DNA of 64,000 nt. Origin: Sphagnum compactum. Lineage: Eukaryota > Bryophyta > Sphagnopsida > Sphagnales. The translations under genes were made by a program, and so were the position numbers. How positions within the stretch are numbered: position 1 is the first letter of the stretch; each line of letters opens with the position of its first letter. This document shows positions 36,901 to 48,281 of this stretch, piece by piece. Location of the stretch: contig OZ234494.1 of NCBI GenBank assembly GCA_965153455.1, positions 6,882,001 through 6,946,000 of the forward strand. The letters run 5' to 3'. The notes beneath the pieces are model-generated. The model saw nothing but the letters and a program-made list of their open reading frames with translations, ran no database searches and was not told the origin of the DNA.

Positions 36901-38160
36901 TGGGTTAGGGAAGGCTTACATAGTAGGATGTCAACTCTACCTAAAGGGAAGATATCAAGGTTGATCAGTTCTTGGTTTTTACATGAACTATGAAGTCCAA
37001 TTCTAGAGTTATATTTTAAATGTAAGACCTTTTAGTTTCAAGTTTAGGGAATTATTTCAAAAATCAAAACCCATGCATTTGAAGGCTAGGTCTAATTTTC
37101 TTAACCAACAATTTCAAATTAGGTGACTCCAACTTTTACAAGAACCTTTAATTTTGAGTTTAGACAAAGGCCAATTCCAATTTATTTTTGGGAAGGTTCA
37201 AAAGTTGATTTTTAAATGGTTTTGATTTTGATATTTTTTGGTGTTCCCAAAATGTTCCTACCATGTTGTCAAAAAAAATTCATGATGTTCTTTAAGTTCC
37301 TAAAGTTCCCAAAGTCTTCCCCAACATGTTCCCAAAAGCAACAACATGGAACAACAAAGAATAATTAGCCAACAATTGTCTACGTTCACATGGGCTATAT
37401 TTGGGCTTTTATCCAACACATATAAAGAACATATCAACATATTTGTGTACATGCTAATTTAATGTTATAATTGGAGATGCCTTTATATATTAAATGTTAA
37501 GGTTAGGTCTTATGAACCTAGAACTTTATAACTTAGACATACGACTCTAGAACCTAGAAACCATAAACAATGTGTAAATTAAAAAACCTTAGTCCCTACT
37601 TAACCCTAAGAATTGGACCATGTAAAAAACCTTTACTTGTTAGGTCTAATTTTTGGCTAGGTCCAAATCCATAAAAACTTGTTGGATAGGATGTTAAGGC
37701 CATGTTTGGGTCCACGTAGAACTGTTTGGCTTTTGGCCAATTCCAAGTCCATGTAGACCTATTGGGTTTGGTTACCACACTCCAATTTGAACCCAATCAA
37801 AAACTTGAAATTTGCGAACACTAGTAGATATTTCACATAAGTGTAGTTTTTTTTGTAAATGAACTTTTTGATTTTAAATTGTGACTAATAAAGTTATCTT
37901 AAATTTTATACCTTGTCCACTTTTGTTTTCACACCCTTTGGGCCCCATATTTCTTTCCTCATGCCCTCATTGACTTATTCTTAAAGTCCCAAAAAGTCAA
38001 AACCAAATGTAAAAACTCAACATGGGATTTGAAAAAGTCAAAATCAAATACAAAACTTCCAAATGATTATAATAACATTGTTTTCAACTATGGGCGGCCC
38101 AACATAAGTCTATGTTACATGGGCTTTTTAAGTTGTAAGTTTGTAATTAAGTTGTATAGG
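33906..38160. other. Intergenic, no recognisable gene
   Basis: AT-rich with long homopolymer runs and a (TA)n tract at 35087-35108. A slightly GC-richer patch at 35540-35720, with CCTCCTCC and a doubled GGCAGCTATGGCAGCTATGG, could be a promoter or leader remnant, but no gene follows. Frames at 34413-34737 and 35815-36048 show no family resemblance. Confidence 0.4.
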
Positions 38161-38167
38161 CTTGAAA

Positions 38168-38420
38168 TTTTAGGGTTGGGGTTTGAAGGCTAGGTCTTTT
38201 AAGGTTAAGGATTATGGTTTTTAGGGTTTAAGGTTTAAGTTTTGAGGTGTAGGTTTTGGATATTTAAAGTTAGGGTTTTGGGGTTTACTTTTAGGGTTGA
38301 AGTTTTGAATTTAACTTTGAAGGTTTAGTTTTTGGAGTTTAGTTTTTTATTTTTAAGGGATTTTCCAAAAAAGTTGAAGATTAAGGTTTTTAGAGTTTAA
38401 AAGGTAAGGTTTAATGGGAA
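38168..38420 (+). repeat. TTTAGGGTT-like G/T-rich degenerate tract
   Basis: The strand is G/T-rich with recurring TTAGGGTT, AAGGTTTA and TTTTGGGGTTTA words, like a scrambled telomere-type G strand. The units are irregular, so this may be a decayed telomere-type tract or simple low complexity. Confidence 0.5.
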
Positions 38421-40104
38421 AATTTCACATGTATGGTCTTGTAGAATGTTAAGGATGAACATACAAAGATGAATGTTTTCAATACATTTTAGGAGATCCA
38501 ATGTACATACAAGAAAAAAGGTTTATCATACAATAGATAAAAGGACAAGAACTACTTTGATATGTAGACATGGTGTGATTTGGGCTCAAAAGATGATTGG
38601 AAATGCTTTAAGAAGAAATTCAACTCAATGAAACCAAACTTTACACATTTATTTTAAACAACAATTTCTTTTCATTAACTTCTTACACTAAAAATGCATG
38701 GACCTCACATACAAGGTCATTGGAAAACACAATCCTAATCCAATTGCATAAGGATGGGCAAGGTACTTCTAACTAGGAGTCTAAGATTGCCCTAATTTCT
38801 ATTATAAATGTTTCTTTTAATATGATTCATAATCCCTATCTAGTTTCAAGTTATTTATTTTCATTTTGTATTTTCTCTTGTGGTTGATGTCTATTGTGCT
38901 TATGAGGAACTAATCATGGACATTGGAGGTAGAAGAAAAATGAATTGTTGTGCTTTTGGATTACACCACCAACATTTCATTCTTGGTCATGAACTTTTCG
39001 CCTAGAGCTTGCTTTTCACTTAGAATAGTCATACGGTTAGGGTCAAAGGTAATAACAACAATGTTAGGTCCATTAAAACAAATATATTAGAAGAGCTAGG
39101 CCTAGGGGATTGGACAAACGACACATGGGATTGCATTCAATGAAACTTTTCTACCTATTCAACATGTTTATTGTGACATGTCCATCCATAGCTTTCAAAC
39201 ACTCATAAATTTATGGGTGAGATTTATTCACATGCATAGATTTTTTACCATTTAGATCTGCAATGCATGAGTTAATGAATTTTGAGTATTTTCATTATTG
39301 ACAATCCAATGAAATCAAAAATTAATATTTAATGAATTTGGGCATGTGCTTTTCATACCATTGGGCATCATCAATGAGTATGGTGTACCAAGGTAGTTTT
39401 GTGGTTTTCATACCTATGGTATTTGGGAGTTTTTTAATTTTTGAAAAAGCATTCATTGGAAATTCAAAAAAATCAAAAAACATATAATTACAATATGTGA
39501 TTAATGGCAGACACCGTGTGTTAGTAAGAGAGAAAAGACAAATGCTTTGATTAACATTCGCAAATAAAAACCTTTTAACAAAATGTTATTACCTTTTGTA
39601 AAGGGTGGCTTTTATGTTAATTGCTTCAATGTAAATTTAAAGTACGTAGGGCAATAATAGCAATTAAAATAAAAAATGTTTTATGAAGCTCCAAAAGATG
39701 AACTATTGCACACAGTAAAACATAGTGAACATATGAATAAATTTATGGGTGAGATTTATTCACATGCATATTTTGTGCACAACATTTTTTTAATCCATAT
39801 TTTTTTGGTTTTTTTGTTTGCATCATGTCTTTCATTTAATTTGTGCACATTTTTTACAAGCTTATCATTGTCAATGTTGTGCCAATCTACAAGTTTTAAT
39901 GGCTAATGAATTTGCATGATTTCATGTACACAAAGCTTAAGGTTAATGAAGATGAATAAATTCAATTTTGCACTTAGCTTGAGGGGAGGGGCAAGCACAA
40001 AGGTAGTTGGATAAGTTGTAATGAAAGAATTTGGCGACAATGAAAGCTCAACCATGCTCATATATGGCATAATTATTTTTGTGATGACCATGTTTATGAC
40101 AATC
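38421..40104. other. Intergenic, left flank of the PIF/Harbinger remnant
   Basis: AT-rich without a recognised gene. A 30-base near-duplicate (AAATTTATGGGTGAGATTTA then TTCACATGCATA) occurs at about 39207-39238 and 39738-39769. It is a short direct repeat 531 bp apart. Confidence 0.4.
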
Positions 40105-40935
40105 GTTTCTTTGGGCAATGATATAGGATGCAATGTACCCTTTTTGTCACATGATGGATGTTGTTGCACATGATTCTTATTTCTAGCAAAAATGTGTTGC
40201 TTGCGACATTGTGGGTTTATCCTCAATTTGGAATTGCATTATTATAATTAAGATGTTAATTTATGGTGTAGTTGATGATCCATGTGATGAATATTGCAAG
40301 TTGGGAGAGTCAATTGCAGTGGAAGCACTGAATAAGTTTTGTAGAGCTATGAAGGAGTGTTTTGAATCTAGGTACCTTTGGTAGCCAAACAAGGTTAACA
40401 TTGATAGACAACTACAAATTAGTGTTGATTATGGCTTCCTAGGGATGTTTGCCAACTTAAATTGCATGCATTATGCTTGGAAAAATGGTCCAATGTCTTA
40501 GTAATATCAATTCAATAACAACATTATCCTAGAAGTGATTGCAATTTTGGCATGCACATTTCAATTTTCATAGGGGAATAATGATCTAAACATTCTTTTA
40601 TCATAGTCCTTTTGTTGTTAAATTTTTGCAAGGTGTTAGGTTTGATGTGAGATTTATGGTTAATGAGAATGAGTGTGCTCAATATTACTTGCTTGTTGAT
40701 AAAATATATCCACATTGGTCGATTGTTGTATAAACGATTCATAAACCCTAGGAAAGATATCACTTTGTTACTTCACATGAGTATTGCAAGAAAAATGTTG
40801 AACGTGCATTTGAAGTGTTGCAATTTCACTTTCACATTATTGCTAATCCTTGTTGGCAATGGGATCGAAATATCATCTCAAACATCTTGATGGCAATCAT
40901 GTTGCTTCACAACATGATTATAGAGGATGAATGTA
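40105..40935 (+). pseudogene. PIF/Harbinger transposase, decayed
   Basis: Successive blocks on the + strand read KMLIYGVVDDPCDEYCKLGE, SIAVEALNKFCRAMKECFES, DRQLQISVDYGFLGMFANLN, CMHYAWKNGP, GNNDLNILL, KNVERAFEVLQFHFHIIANP and AIMLLHNMIIEDE. This is the order of a plant PIF/Harbinger DDE transposase. The first catalytic Asp (IDCMHW in the family) is Asn here (LNCMHY). The later Asp (GNNDLN) and Glu (NVERAFEVLQ) are still readable. Several stops (for example after RYLW at about 40381) and frameshifts break the frame. Inactive. Confidence 0.85.
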
Positions 40936-42538
40936 GTGAAATTTACAACCTTCTGAACTTGTTAAAAACCTTCAAATCAAACATAGAATGAGTTTTACTA
41001 ATTTCACATAAGGTACACAACACATAAAAAATTAGATTAATTTATTGATTGAAGAATAACCTCATGGAACACTTATGGGCACTTAGAGGCAATAACCATA
41101 CATAAATAAAACTTGTTGTAATTTTTCCTACTATTCCTTTCTTTATTTTTTGAATGATTTTTTCTTTCAATTTAGTTTTATGTCATCCAATTTACAATGT
41201 TGGGAGCTTTAGTATTTCTAATTGTTATTGTAGGTGTAATTGCACTAGGTGTTGTGGTGGTCATTGATGTAATCAAAGTCGTAGTAGTAGTTTATGAAGT
41301 CAATGGATCTGATGTTGAAGATGCAACAATACAACATAGTTTGGGTTTTGTGATTTCCATTTGCACCTAAGTATTAGTTGAAAGGGACATATGTGATTAA
41401 TGATTACAAGTTGTTAAACCTATGTTATTTCACCCACCTAGTTGCAAAGGACAATGATGTGGCATTTAATTGCAAAGGCTAATCATATTTACCTAGCATT
41501 TTCTTATTATGTGATAATATTGAAATTCCATGTCAAAACTTTCCATGGTGTGTGACATGTAAAATGTAAAGTGACGTGGATGCCATGTCAACCTAATAAT
41601 TTTACTTGATTAGGTGTTATAAAAGACGTCTTCTTATAAAAGTGACATGTGTCAAAATATAATTCACACATTTTCAACTATGAATTGCACATGACCAAAA
41701 ACAAATTGCGTGTAAAATTCATTTGTCAACTTTTCATTGGATGTTATGTGTTGATAAGTATGTAAATGTTTGAGTCAATTCACTTTGCTAAAACATGGCA
41801 TATATATGATTACATGTTAAAAGCCTAAGTTAGTTAAACTAAACAACCAAACCTACCTAACCTAGGTCACTTAAGTTAAAAAATGGGTTAGGTGGGAGCC
41901 TAGGTGGCATAACCTACACATTTTAACTAATATTAACCATGTAGATTACCTAGTTTAAACTAAGGCAAATCTGTTGCAAAAATAAATATTTGAATTTTGA
42001 TTTCCTCACCGAGGGGCAAAGTCTCGACCATCACACCAATTTTTTAAAAACTTTAAACATCTTTTCAAACCTACTAAAGTGACTTATTTAACCCACCTTA
42101 AGCTACCCAAGTTATTGAAACACGTACCTAATGGTTAGTTAGTTGGCTATTTAGGCTACATAAAGGCTTACCTAGATGGGTCTACCTAGGGGTTGCCTAG
42201 GCTACCTATGAGTGATTTAAGGGCTGCCTAGCTATCTGTGGGTTACTTAAAGGTTACTTAAGTTATGCTACTTTGGGATTGTTTAAGTTACTTAAAGCCT
42301 ACCTAGGGGCCATTTAGGCTGTGTTTTCATTTGTGATATCTATGATGTCATGTGTGAATTTTCGATTAAATCACTAGTGATTTAAAGTTGCAACATTCAT
42401 CTAATAGTCACATATATTGTGTTTTGTTGAACCCATGTATTAAGGTTTCATTTGATAGTTTTCCACTTGGAGATGTAAACATTCATAGTTAGTTACACAA
42501 TGGGGATTAGTTGTTACCACTTGTCATGATTATATTGG
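40936..42538. other. Spacer between the two PIF/Harbinger gene remnants
   Basis: No gene is seen. At 41860-42310 CTACCTAGG/GGTTACTTAAG-like words recur (for example GGGTTGCCTAGGCTACCTA). A similar CTACCTAGG-rich patch is found at 52390-52620. Confidence 0.4.
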
Positions 42539-43170
42539 TCAAAACAATGCCTCTTTGGGTTTTTTCCAAGTCATGAGTCTCATGTGCTTGGATTCACAAT
42601 GCCTTCTTGTTGATTTTATTGATTTCGTTTGGTCTTTCACCATTTTTGCACCTTGGGGGTATTTTGTAGGTGTGTTAGCATTGTAAATAGCTATGACATC
42701 CAAAACCTTGATGTCAATTTTTTTCAAAGGAACACGATGTTTGCACTCTTGCTCATTGGTGTGACTTGTGGGGTTTAGTTTTTTCTATGGGGCCAATTTC
42801 TTCAAGTCATCACACACATCTTCACACCTAGGCATGAACCAATAATTGATGAGGGTGAAGTGTTTCAAGTGCTTCAACTTGTAAAGCTCCATTGCCTTTT
42901 TACAAAGTGTCTTCATGGGAGATCCTAGATTCATGCAACACAACCATAGATTGATAACACTTGCAAAACTTGACGATGTCATATTTTATGACCCCCCATT
43001 TTGTTTCCATGGATCTTGCAAGTATTTCAACACTAGCATGTTTGTTTTTGTTGTAGTCTTCAGACACCTTGTCCCAAATGTGTTGCTTCTATGACCATTC
43101 CCCATATTTGGGTCTTGGTTGATGCGCAAATAAATTACACCAAAGTTGATATTCTTCTTTAGCAACAATG
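42539..43170 (-). pseudogene. Myb/NAM-associated-type partner protein of a PIF/Harbinger element, decayed
   Basis: Read on the - strand, three frames in tandem (43168-42986, 42982-42785 and 42727-42539) give GHRSNTFGTRCLKTTTKTNM, then KAMELYKLKHLKHFTLINYW, then TPTKYPQGAKMVKDQTKSIK. This matches from memory the plant trihelix/NAM-associated C-terminal proteins: RSxxSLxxRW, then A..LY......F...HCW..L, then RPxGxKxAKxx. They often accompany PIF/Harbinger transposases as DNA-binding ORF1 proteins. It lies 1.6 kb downstream of the transposase remnant and faces it, the layout of one two-gene element. Broken by stops and frameshifts. Confidence 0.6.
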
Positions 43171-44360
43171 TTTTCCGCCCCTTTTCATATGGAAGCTTGT
43201 GAGATGGAGTCTAAAATCAATGCTGAAGGTGCTATTAATGCCATGGATGCTTGCATGATGTCACAAAAGTTGCCATGACAGTTGATTTGCGAGTCCTATA
43301 TTTTGCAACAATTTGCTGAATGAAAGAGAAAATCTGGTGAGGGTCAGCTTGGTTTTTAAAGGCTGAACTAAAAAATTAGTGGAGTAATTATTAGTGCTAA
43401 GTTACAGTTAGTGCAGGATTTTGAGTACCCAAGGGGAGATGCTCTTAGGATACAATGGTAGAATCATTATGTGATGAGCCACTTGTTTTCCTTAATTGAT
43501 TAGTCCTGGCCATACATAACCCCTAAACAACTCTTTTAAGTTTGGAACTTCCAGGGCAGAAAACACATGTACATATACCAGACACAAACCCTAAATCCCC
43601 ATTCCTGCTTCTAACCACATATTGACAAAAAACACATCACCTTGTGAGACATAACTTATCTTCATATTTGGGGGGGAGGAGGGGGAGAAATAATAAACAC
43701 TGTATGTTGGATATGTTAAATACCCACACAGGTCCAAATAGAGGGTGTGGGTGGATTTGCTCTAAGGCTAGCAATGGAGCAGGACAGAAAGGAGGGGGGG
43801 AGGGGAGAGGATTAGCATATGCCATTCCATTCACTTTTTTTCTATAAAAAAGAAAATTGAAAAAAATGGGAATTATTTTTTTAATAGTGAAAATTTGGCT
43901 AAGTTTGCTAAGTTTCTGGAAATATTTGTCAATTTTTTTAATAATCACAAAATTGAGGGAGGAAAAAAGAGGAAAAAAAGCCCCTATTTCCTTCTGTCCT
44001 GGCTTTTTGACCTTTACACACTGCCTGAAACTTATGCAACAAGTTCTGCATTCTAAATGTTAAAGAAAAATGCAAACAATGTGTGCTCCTGCGTCAGTCA
44101 CGATGATGGTTCTGCACCCCCCCTTTCATGGTTCTGCTCCCTTCATTATAGCAAATTGGAACCAACAAACAACAATAACAGTTTAAAACATTAGGAAATG
44201 TTGTATGAAGTTCCCAAAAAATGAACTCACATAATAATAATAATACCTGGCGAACATTCTTCAAAATGTGGGACCAAATGAAAAACTACTTTGTTGTTCT
44301 CAAGTCTCTCCCTTAATTAATAACACCATCTAGTAGACCATGCATGCTCCAAAGAGCAAA
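43171..44360. other. Intergenic, no recognisable gene
   Basis: Mixed sequence with G-runs (about 43670-43690 and 43790-43808). An isolated monomer resembling the minisatellite unit that starts at 44361 occurs at about 44204-44231 (ATGAAGTTCCCAAAAAATGA then ACTCAC). Confidence 0.45.
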
Positions 44361-45055
44361 GCATTCCATGAAGTTCTCCCCAAAATGAACTCCCAAAACA
44401 TACATTCCATGAAGTTCTCACTCACAAAACATTCCATGAAGTTCTCCCCAAAATGAACTCCCAAAACATACATTCCATGAAGTTCTTACTCACAAAACAT
44501 TCCATGAAGTTCTCCCCAAAATGAACTCCCAAAACATACATTCCATGAAGTTCTCACTCACAAAACATTCCATGAAGTTCTCCCCAAAATGAACTCCCAA
44601 AACATACATTCCATGAAGTTCTCACTCACAAAACATTGCATGAAGTTCTCCCCAAAATGAACTCACAAAACATTCCATGAAGTTCTCTCCAAAATGAACT
44701 CCCAAAACATACATTCCATGAAGTTCTCCCCAAAATGAACTCACAAAACATTCCATGAAGTTCTCCAAAATGAACTCCCAAAACATACATTCCATGAAGT
44801 TCTCCCCAAAATGAACTCACAAAACATTCCATCAAGTTCTCTCCAAAATGAACTCCCAAAACATACATTCCATGAAGTTCTCTCCAAAATGAACTCCCAA
44901 AACATACATTCCATGAAGTTCTCCCCAAAATGAACTCCCAAAACATACATTCCATCAAGTTCTCTCCAAAATGAACTCCCAAAACATACATTCCACGAAG
45001 TTCTCCCCAAAATGAACTCACAAAACATTCCATCAAGTTCTCTCCAAAATGAACT
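44361..45055 (+). repeat. Minisatellite with 41/27/37-bp monomers and a 68-bp higher-order period
   Basis: Monomers begin ATTCCATGAAGTTCTC. Starts are 44363, 44404, 44431, 44472, 44499, 44540, 44567, 44608, 44635, 44672, 44713, 44750, 44789, 44826, 44867, 44908, 44949, 44990 and 45027. The left third is four 41+27 dimers (68 bp). The right part mixes 41- and 37-bp monomers. The 41/37 forms carry AGTTC-N10-GAACT, which can pair as a short hairpin; the 27-bp form lacks the second arm. Overlapping - strand frames (44626-45036) are shadows of the repeat, not a gene. Confidence 0.93.
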
Positions 45056-45292
45056 CAGTCCCCCACCAGTGCACTGTGGAGGATGGATGGTTGGATGAAT
45101 ATGCTAAGTGGTCAAAAAACAGTTTTCTGTTGGGTTTGAGTTTCTCGGGTTAGCTAACCATCTCTGGCGGTTAGCGCAGTTACTTTTGGTTTTTGTTTTT
45201 GGGTAGGTAGTAAAAACAGCCCTTACCTATGAATATACCATCATCCAGTTACAGAGTATCTAGTTAACTATTTTCTTACCTCTCTACTTTTA

Positions 45293-45296
<4 letters not shown>

Positions 45297-45324
<28 letters not shown>
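45297..45324. repeat. (TA)n microsatellite
   Basis: Fourteen perfect TA units. A shorter (TA)n lies at 35087-35108. Confidence 0.9.
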
Positions 45325-46960
45325 GGACCTACTTTGGTCCAATCCCAGTGTGTGGATTACCTCTTCTAGTGTAGTTGCTGTGAGCTTAATTGGCCTCTTA
45401 TAGTGGCCATAGTAAATCTAAGAAAATGTTAGATTTGGACTCACAGACCCTGATTATATAGACCAAATTATAATTAATTAATAGTGTTACTAAATTGTTT
45501 AAGTTTTTCACTTTGAAAGGGAATTTTACTAAGCTTATTTTGTGAGAAAAGGTAAGAATAATGGTAAAGAAGGTGGAGGTTTATCAATTTAATAATCATT
45601 TTCATAAATATAATTTATCCTACTAGTTAAATTAAAATTAATTTTTATGATCATTTAGTGTCAATTTCAAAAGGAAGTTTTCAAAGGTTATGTGAGTTTA
45701 CGACTTCAAGCCATTCATGACTTGTGATCTTGCGTGCTCTAGAAACGAGTCTTCCAAGCCTAACTACTTTACTCCCTTTCACATTAAAAAATATGATCAT
45801 AAATAAAAATGAAAATGATAATGAATTTTTAAAAATGAACTTGAATTTGAAAGGGAAGTTTTCAAAGGTTGTATGAGAAAGAAATAAAGATAATGGTAAA
45901 GGAGGTGGCAAATTTTTTTAAAAAAAACATTTGTGAGTAGTTGGGTTGGTGATCATCCACAAGAAGACTTAGCCAAATTTGGCTACACATAATAGAAGAT
46001 AGTAGAATATTTTAGGTTTTATGTTATAAATTGGAGACATGCTACAACTTAGGGTGGTAAAAATGGCGACTTCAAAAAACAATTCCTCATAATGTGTTGA
46101 CAAAGTGCAAATTTTTCTCAAAAGAAAGGCTTTCTACTTCTGGCAAGCCCTTTTTTTTTGGTTGCTAGGATGCGAACTTTCACCCCCAAAAATTCATGGA
46201 AAGAGGTGGTGGTAAAGTTAATGTGCTTTTGCATATCCATGTATGTTGGTAAGGGAAAGGAAAGAGGTAGTTAGGCTTGGAAAATTACATTTTGAAAACA
46301 CCCAAGATAATGTCATGAGTAGCTTCAATCCATAAATTGAAAGAACATGCCAAACTAAATATACATTTTATTTAATTAACCTGAGTTTCATGTTTGAAAT
46401 AAATATTTTTTATAAAATTTCCTTATATGTTGAGTGTTTTTATCCCCATGAAACTACATGGAGCTCTATCCACATGCATTTGGAGAATTACAATGCTATA
46501 ATTTTATTTTTTCTAAATTAGTTGATGTGGCAATCATCATCCATAAGATGAATTAACTAGATTTGACTATAGAAAAACTATAAAAGTGACATTTAAGCAT
46601 CCTTCTTAAATTTGGCTACCTACTAGTATTTCATATAAAGTCTTGGGATTTCTCATTTTTAGAATTTCTTTACAAAAATTGGTGACTAAAAACTCAAAAA
46701 AAAACACACACACACATTTCTTTTGCCATTTGAAAAAGAATTGCCATCTTGTGAAAATTCATCCCAAAAAAGACACGCTTAGGTTACAAGTAGGGTTAAA
46801 CAAAGAATTGAAGATTTAAAAAATAAAATTGAATCATTTTTATTAGAGGTGTTAAATAGAACATCAAAGATGAAAAATCCATTTTGAATCGTTTTTATTG
46901 AACAGCAGCAAGATTTGCATTATCCTATTGCAAGATTTAATAAAAAAAAAAACCATTACA
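45325..46960. other. Intergenic, no recognisable gene
   Basis: AT-rich. A local near-duplicate around GGAAGTTTTCAAAGGTT(A/G)T occurs at about 45674-45692 and 45855-45873. No coding family is recognised. Confidence 0.4.
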
Positions 46961-47094
46961 ACAAAATGTGTCTTTGTTCACCAAGTGTTTTCATTGTATT
47001 TTGAGTGAATTCACTAATTTCACTAAAGGGGCCCCATTGAGGAATTAGTGGATTCGCTAGTTCACAAGATTAATGAATTTCACCCACATTTTGT
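46961..47094. mobile_element. MITE-like element, family A copy 1
   Basis: Starts ACAAAATGTGTCTTTGTTCA and ends CACCCACATTTTGT, the imperfect reverse complement of the start. A related sequence of nearly the same length occurs at 53781-53919 with the same inner landmarks (TTGTATTTTGA(A/G)TGAATTCA, TCACTAAA/CCACTAAA and TAATGAATT). The flanking right end extends to TTTTGTAGTAGGG. No target duplication was established. Confidence 0.65.
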
Positions 47095-47320
47095 AGTAGG
47101 GAGAAGTTTTTAAATTAAATTTTAATTTTAGACATGCTGAAATTTTCGAAAAATAATTTCTCTGAAAGAAAATATTTGGTTGTGTGAATGAAGACGAAGC
47201 AATCTTTTGAAATATTTTGAGAATATTTGTATTCGTCGAAATGGAATTTGAATAATTAATTAATTAATTATTCATTAGAGACCCAATGAACCTGCTATGC
47301 AACTACGCTATATATTAGGT

Positions 47321-47728
47321 ACAAAGAATTTTTTCTGTTTTGACACCAGCCAAAGGCAATTTGTTGACAGGAATATGGATGCATGAATGGTGGATGGATG
47401 AACAATGTGATATAGAGCTAAATTCTGTGGACAAAATGGATGAGAAATAAGGGATGTATTTTAGCCTGACACAAACGGTAGGCCAAAACAAAGAATTCTT
47501 CTTTTCCGACACTAGCCAGAGGCATTGACAGCAAATAATATATATGGATGAAAGCCGGATGGATGAAACATGCAATCCATAGCTAAATTGCTTTGGACAA
47601 AATGGATAAGAAGCAAGGGACAGCAATTTTTTTCTTTTTCAACACGGATGACTGCTGGACGGATGAATGAATGATGCGATCTGTAGCTAGTTGCTTTGAA
47701 AAAAATGGATGAGAAAAAGGGGATGTAA
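47321..47728 (+). repeat. Three diverged tandem copies of a ~110-165-bp unit
   Basis: Copies start near 47321, 47487 and 47623. Each runs from a TTTTTCTGTTTTGACACCAG-like block through (G)GATGGATGAA to GATAGAGCTAAATT/CTGTAGCTAG and GGACAAAATGGATGAGAAAT, ending in AAGGGATGTA-like sequence. Overlapping - strand frames (47315-47811) are incidental. Confidence 0.75.
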
Positions 47729-47739
47729 AATACGAAGGT

Positions 47740-48115
47740 AGGTGGATGAAAGGGGATGTCGTTCCTAAGGTAGCCGGTGTTGCGGGCAGTGCGAGCGAGA
47801 GCGCGGCGCAATCCGCGTCAGTGAGGAATTCTTTCCTCTCTTTCTTCTCCTTCTTCTACTACTTGTGGCAGCCAGCCAGCTCTAAAAGCAAAGCACCCAT
47901 TTTTGCGGTTGTAAGTATCATCGGAGATCATTGCTGCCCAGTGCCGCTACTGCCAGAAGGAGAAAAGCAGGATGCAGGATTGGATGCGATCTGCCGCGTT
48001 CTTCCACTACCGCACATTCTCCACCTTCCTGCTCAGGATCATCTACCTTCACCTCCCCATCCATCATAGGCTAGGCTAGGTACTATTGAAAATCCTCAGC
48101 TGCGGCTCAGTCAGT
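47740..48115 (+). other. GC-rich CpG-containing island, possible first exon or leader
   Basis: Composition rises sharply, with GCGAGCGAGAGCGCGGCGCA at about 47788. A + frame starting near 47938 reads CRYCQKEKSRMQDWMRSAAF and FHYRTFSTFLLRIIYLHLP before a stop near 48078, with Cys pairs and a hydrophobic stretch. Another frame (47746-48069) is also open. I do not recognise either. The GC rise followed by a GA/GT tract at 48254-48281 resembles the start of the real gene at 61518. No downstream exons could be linked. It may be a promoter and first exon of a gene fragment or captured sequence. Confidence 0.3.
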
Positions 48116-48253
48116 CCCGAAAAAGATGCACCACCCGCACACCCAACACTAAATAATCTCTGCCACAAACTCAAAACAACTCAGCTGCTTCTATTTGTTG
48201 CACAACTGGCGGTCGTTGCAACCAACGCAATAATTTAGACTTCATTCAACAAG

Positions 48254-48281
48254 TGAGAGAGAGAGAGAGAGTGTGTGTGTG
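48254..48281. repeat. (GA)n(GT)n compound microsatellite
   Basis: Nine GA units followed by five GT units, then AAAGAAAGAGAG-type purine sequence. Confidence 0.9.

Noticed and set aside
44626-45036. 136- and 95-codon - strand frames with repeated GMYVLGVHFGENLMECMF text
   Set aside because: They lie entirely in the 41/37-bp minisatellite; the repeated peptide in two frames is a product of the repeat, and monomer lengths not divisible by three shift the frame.
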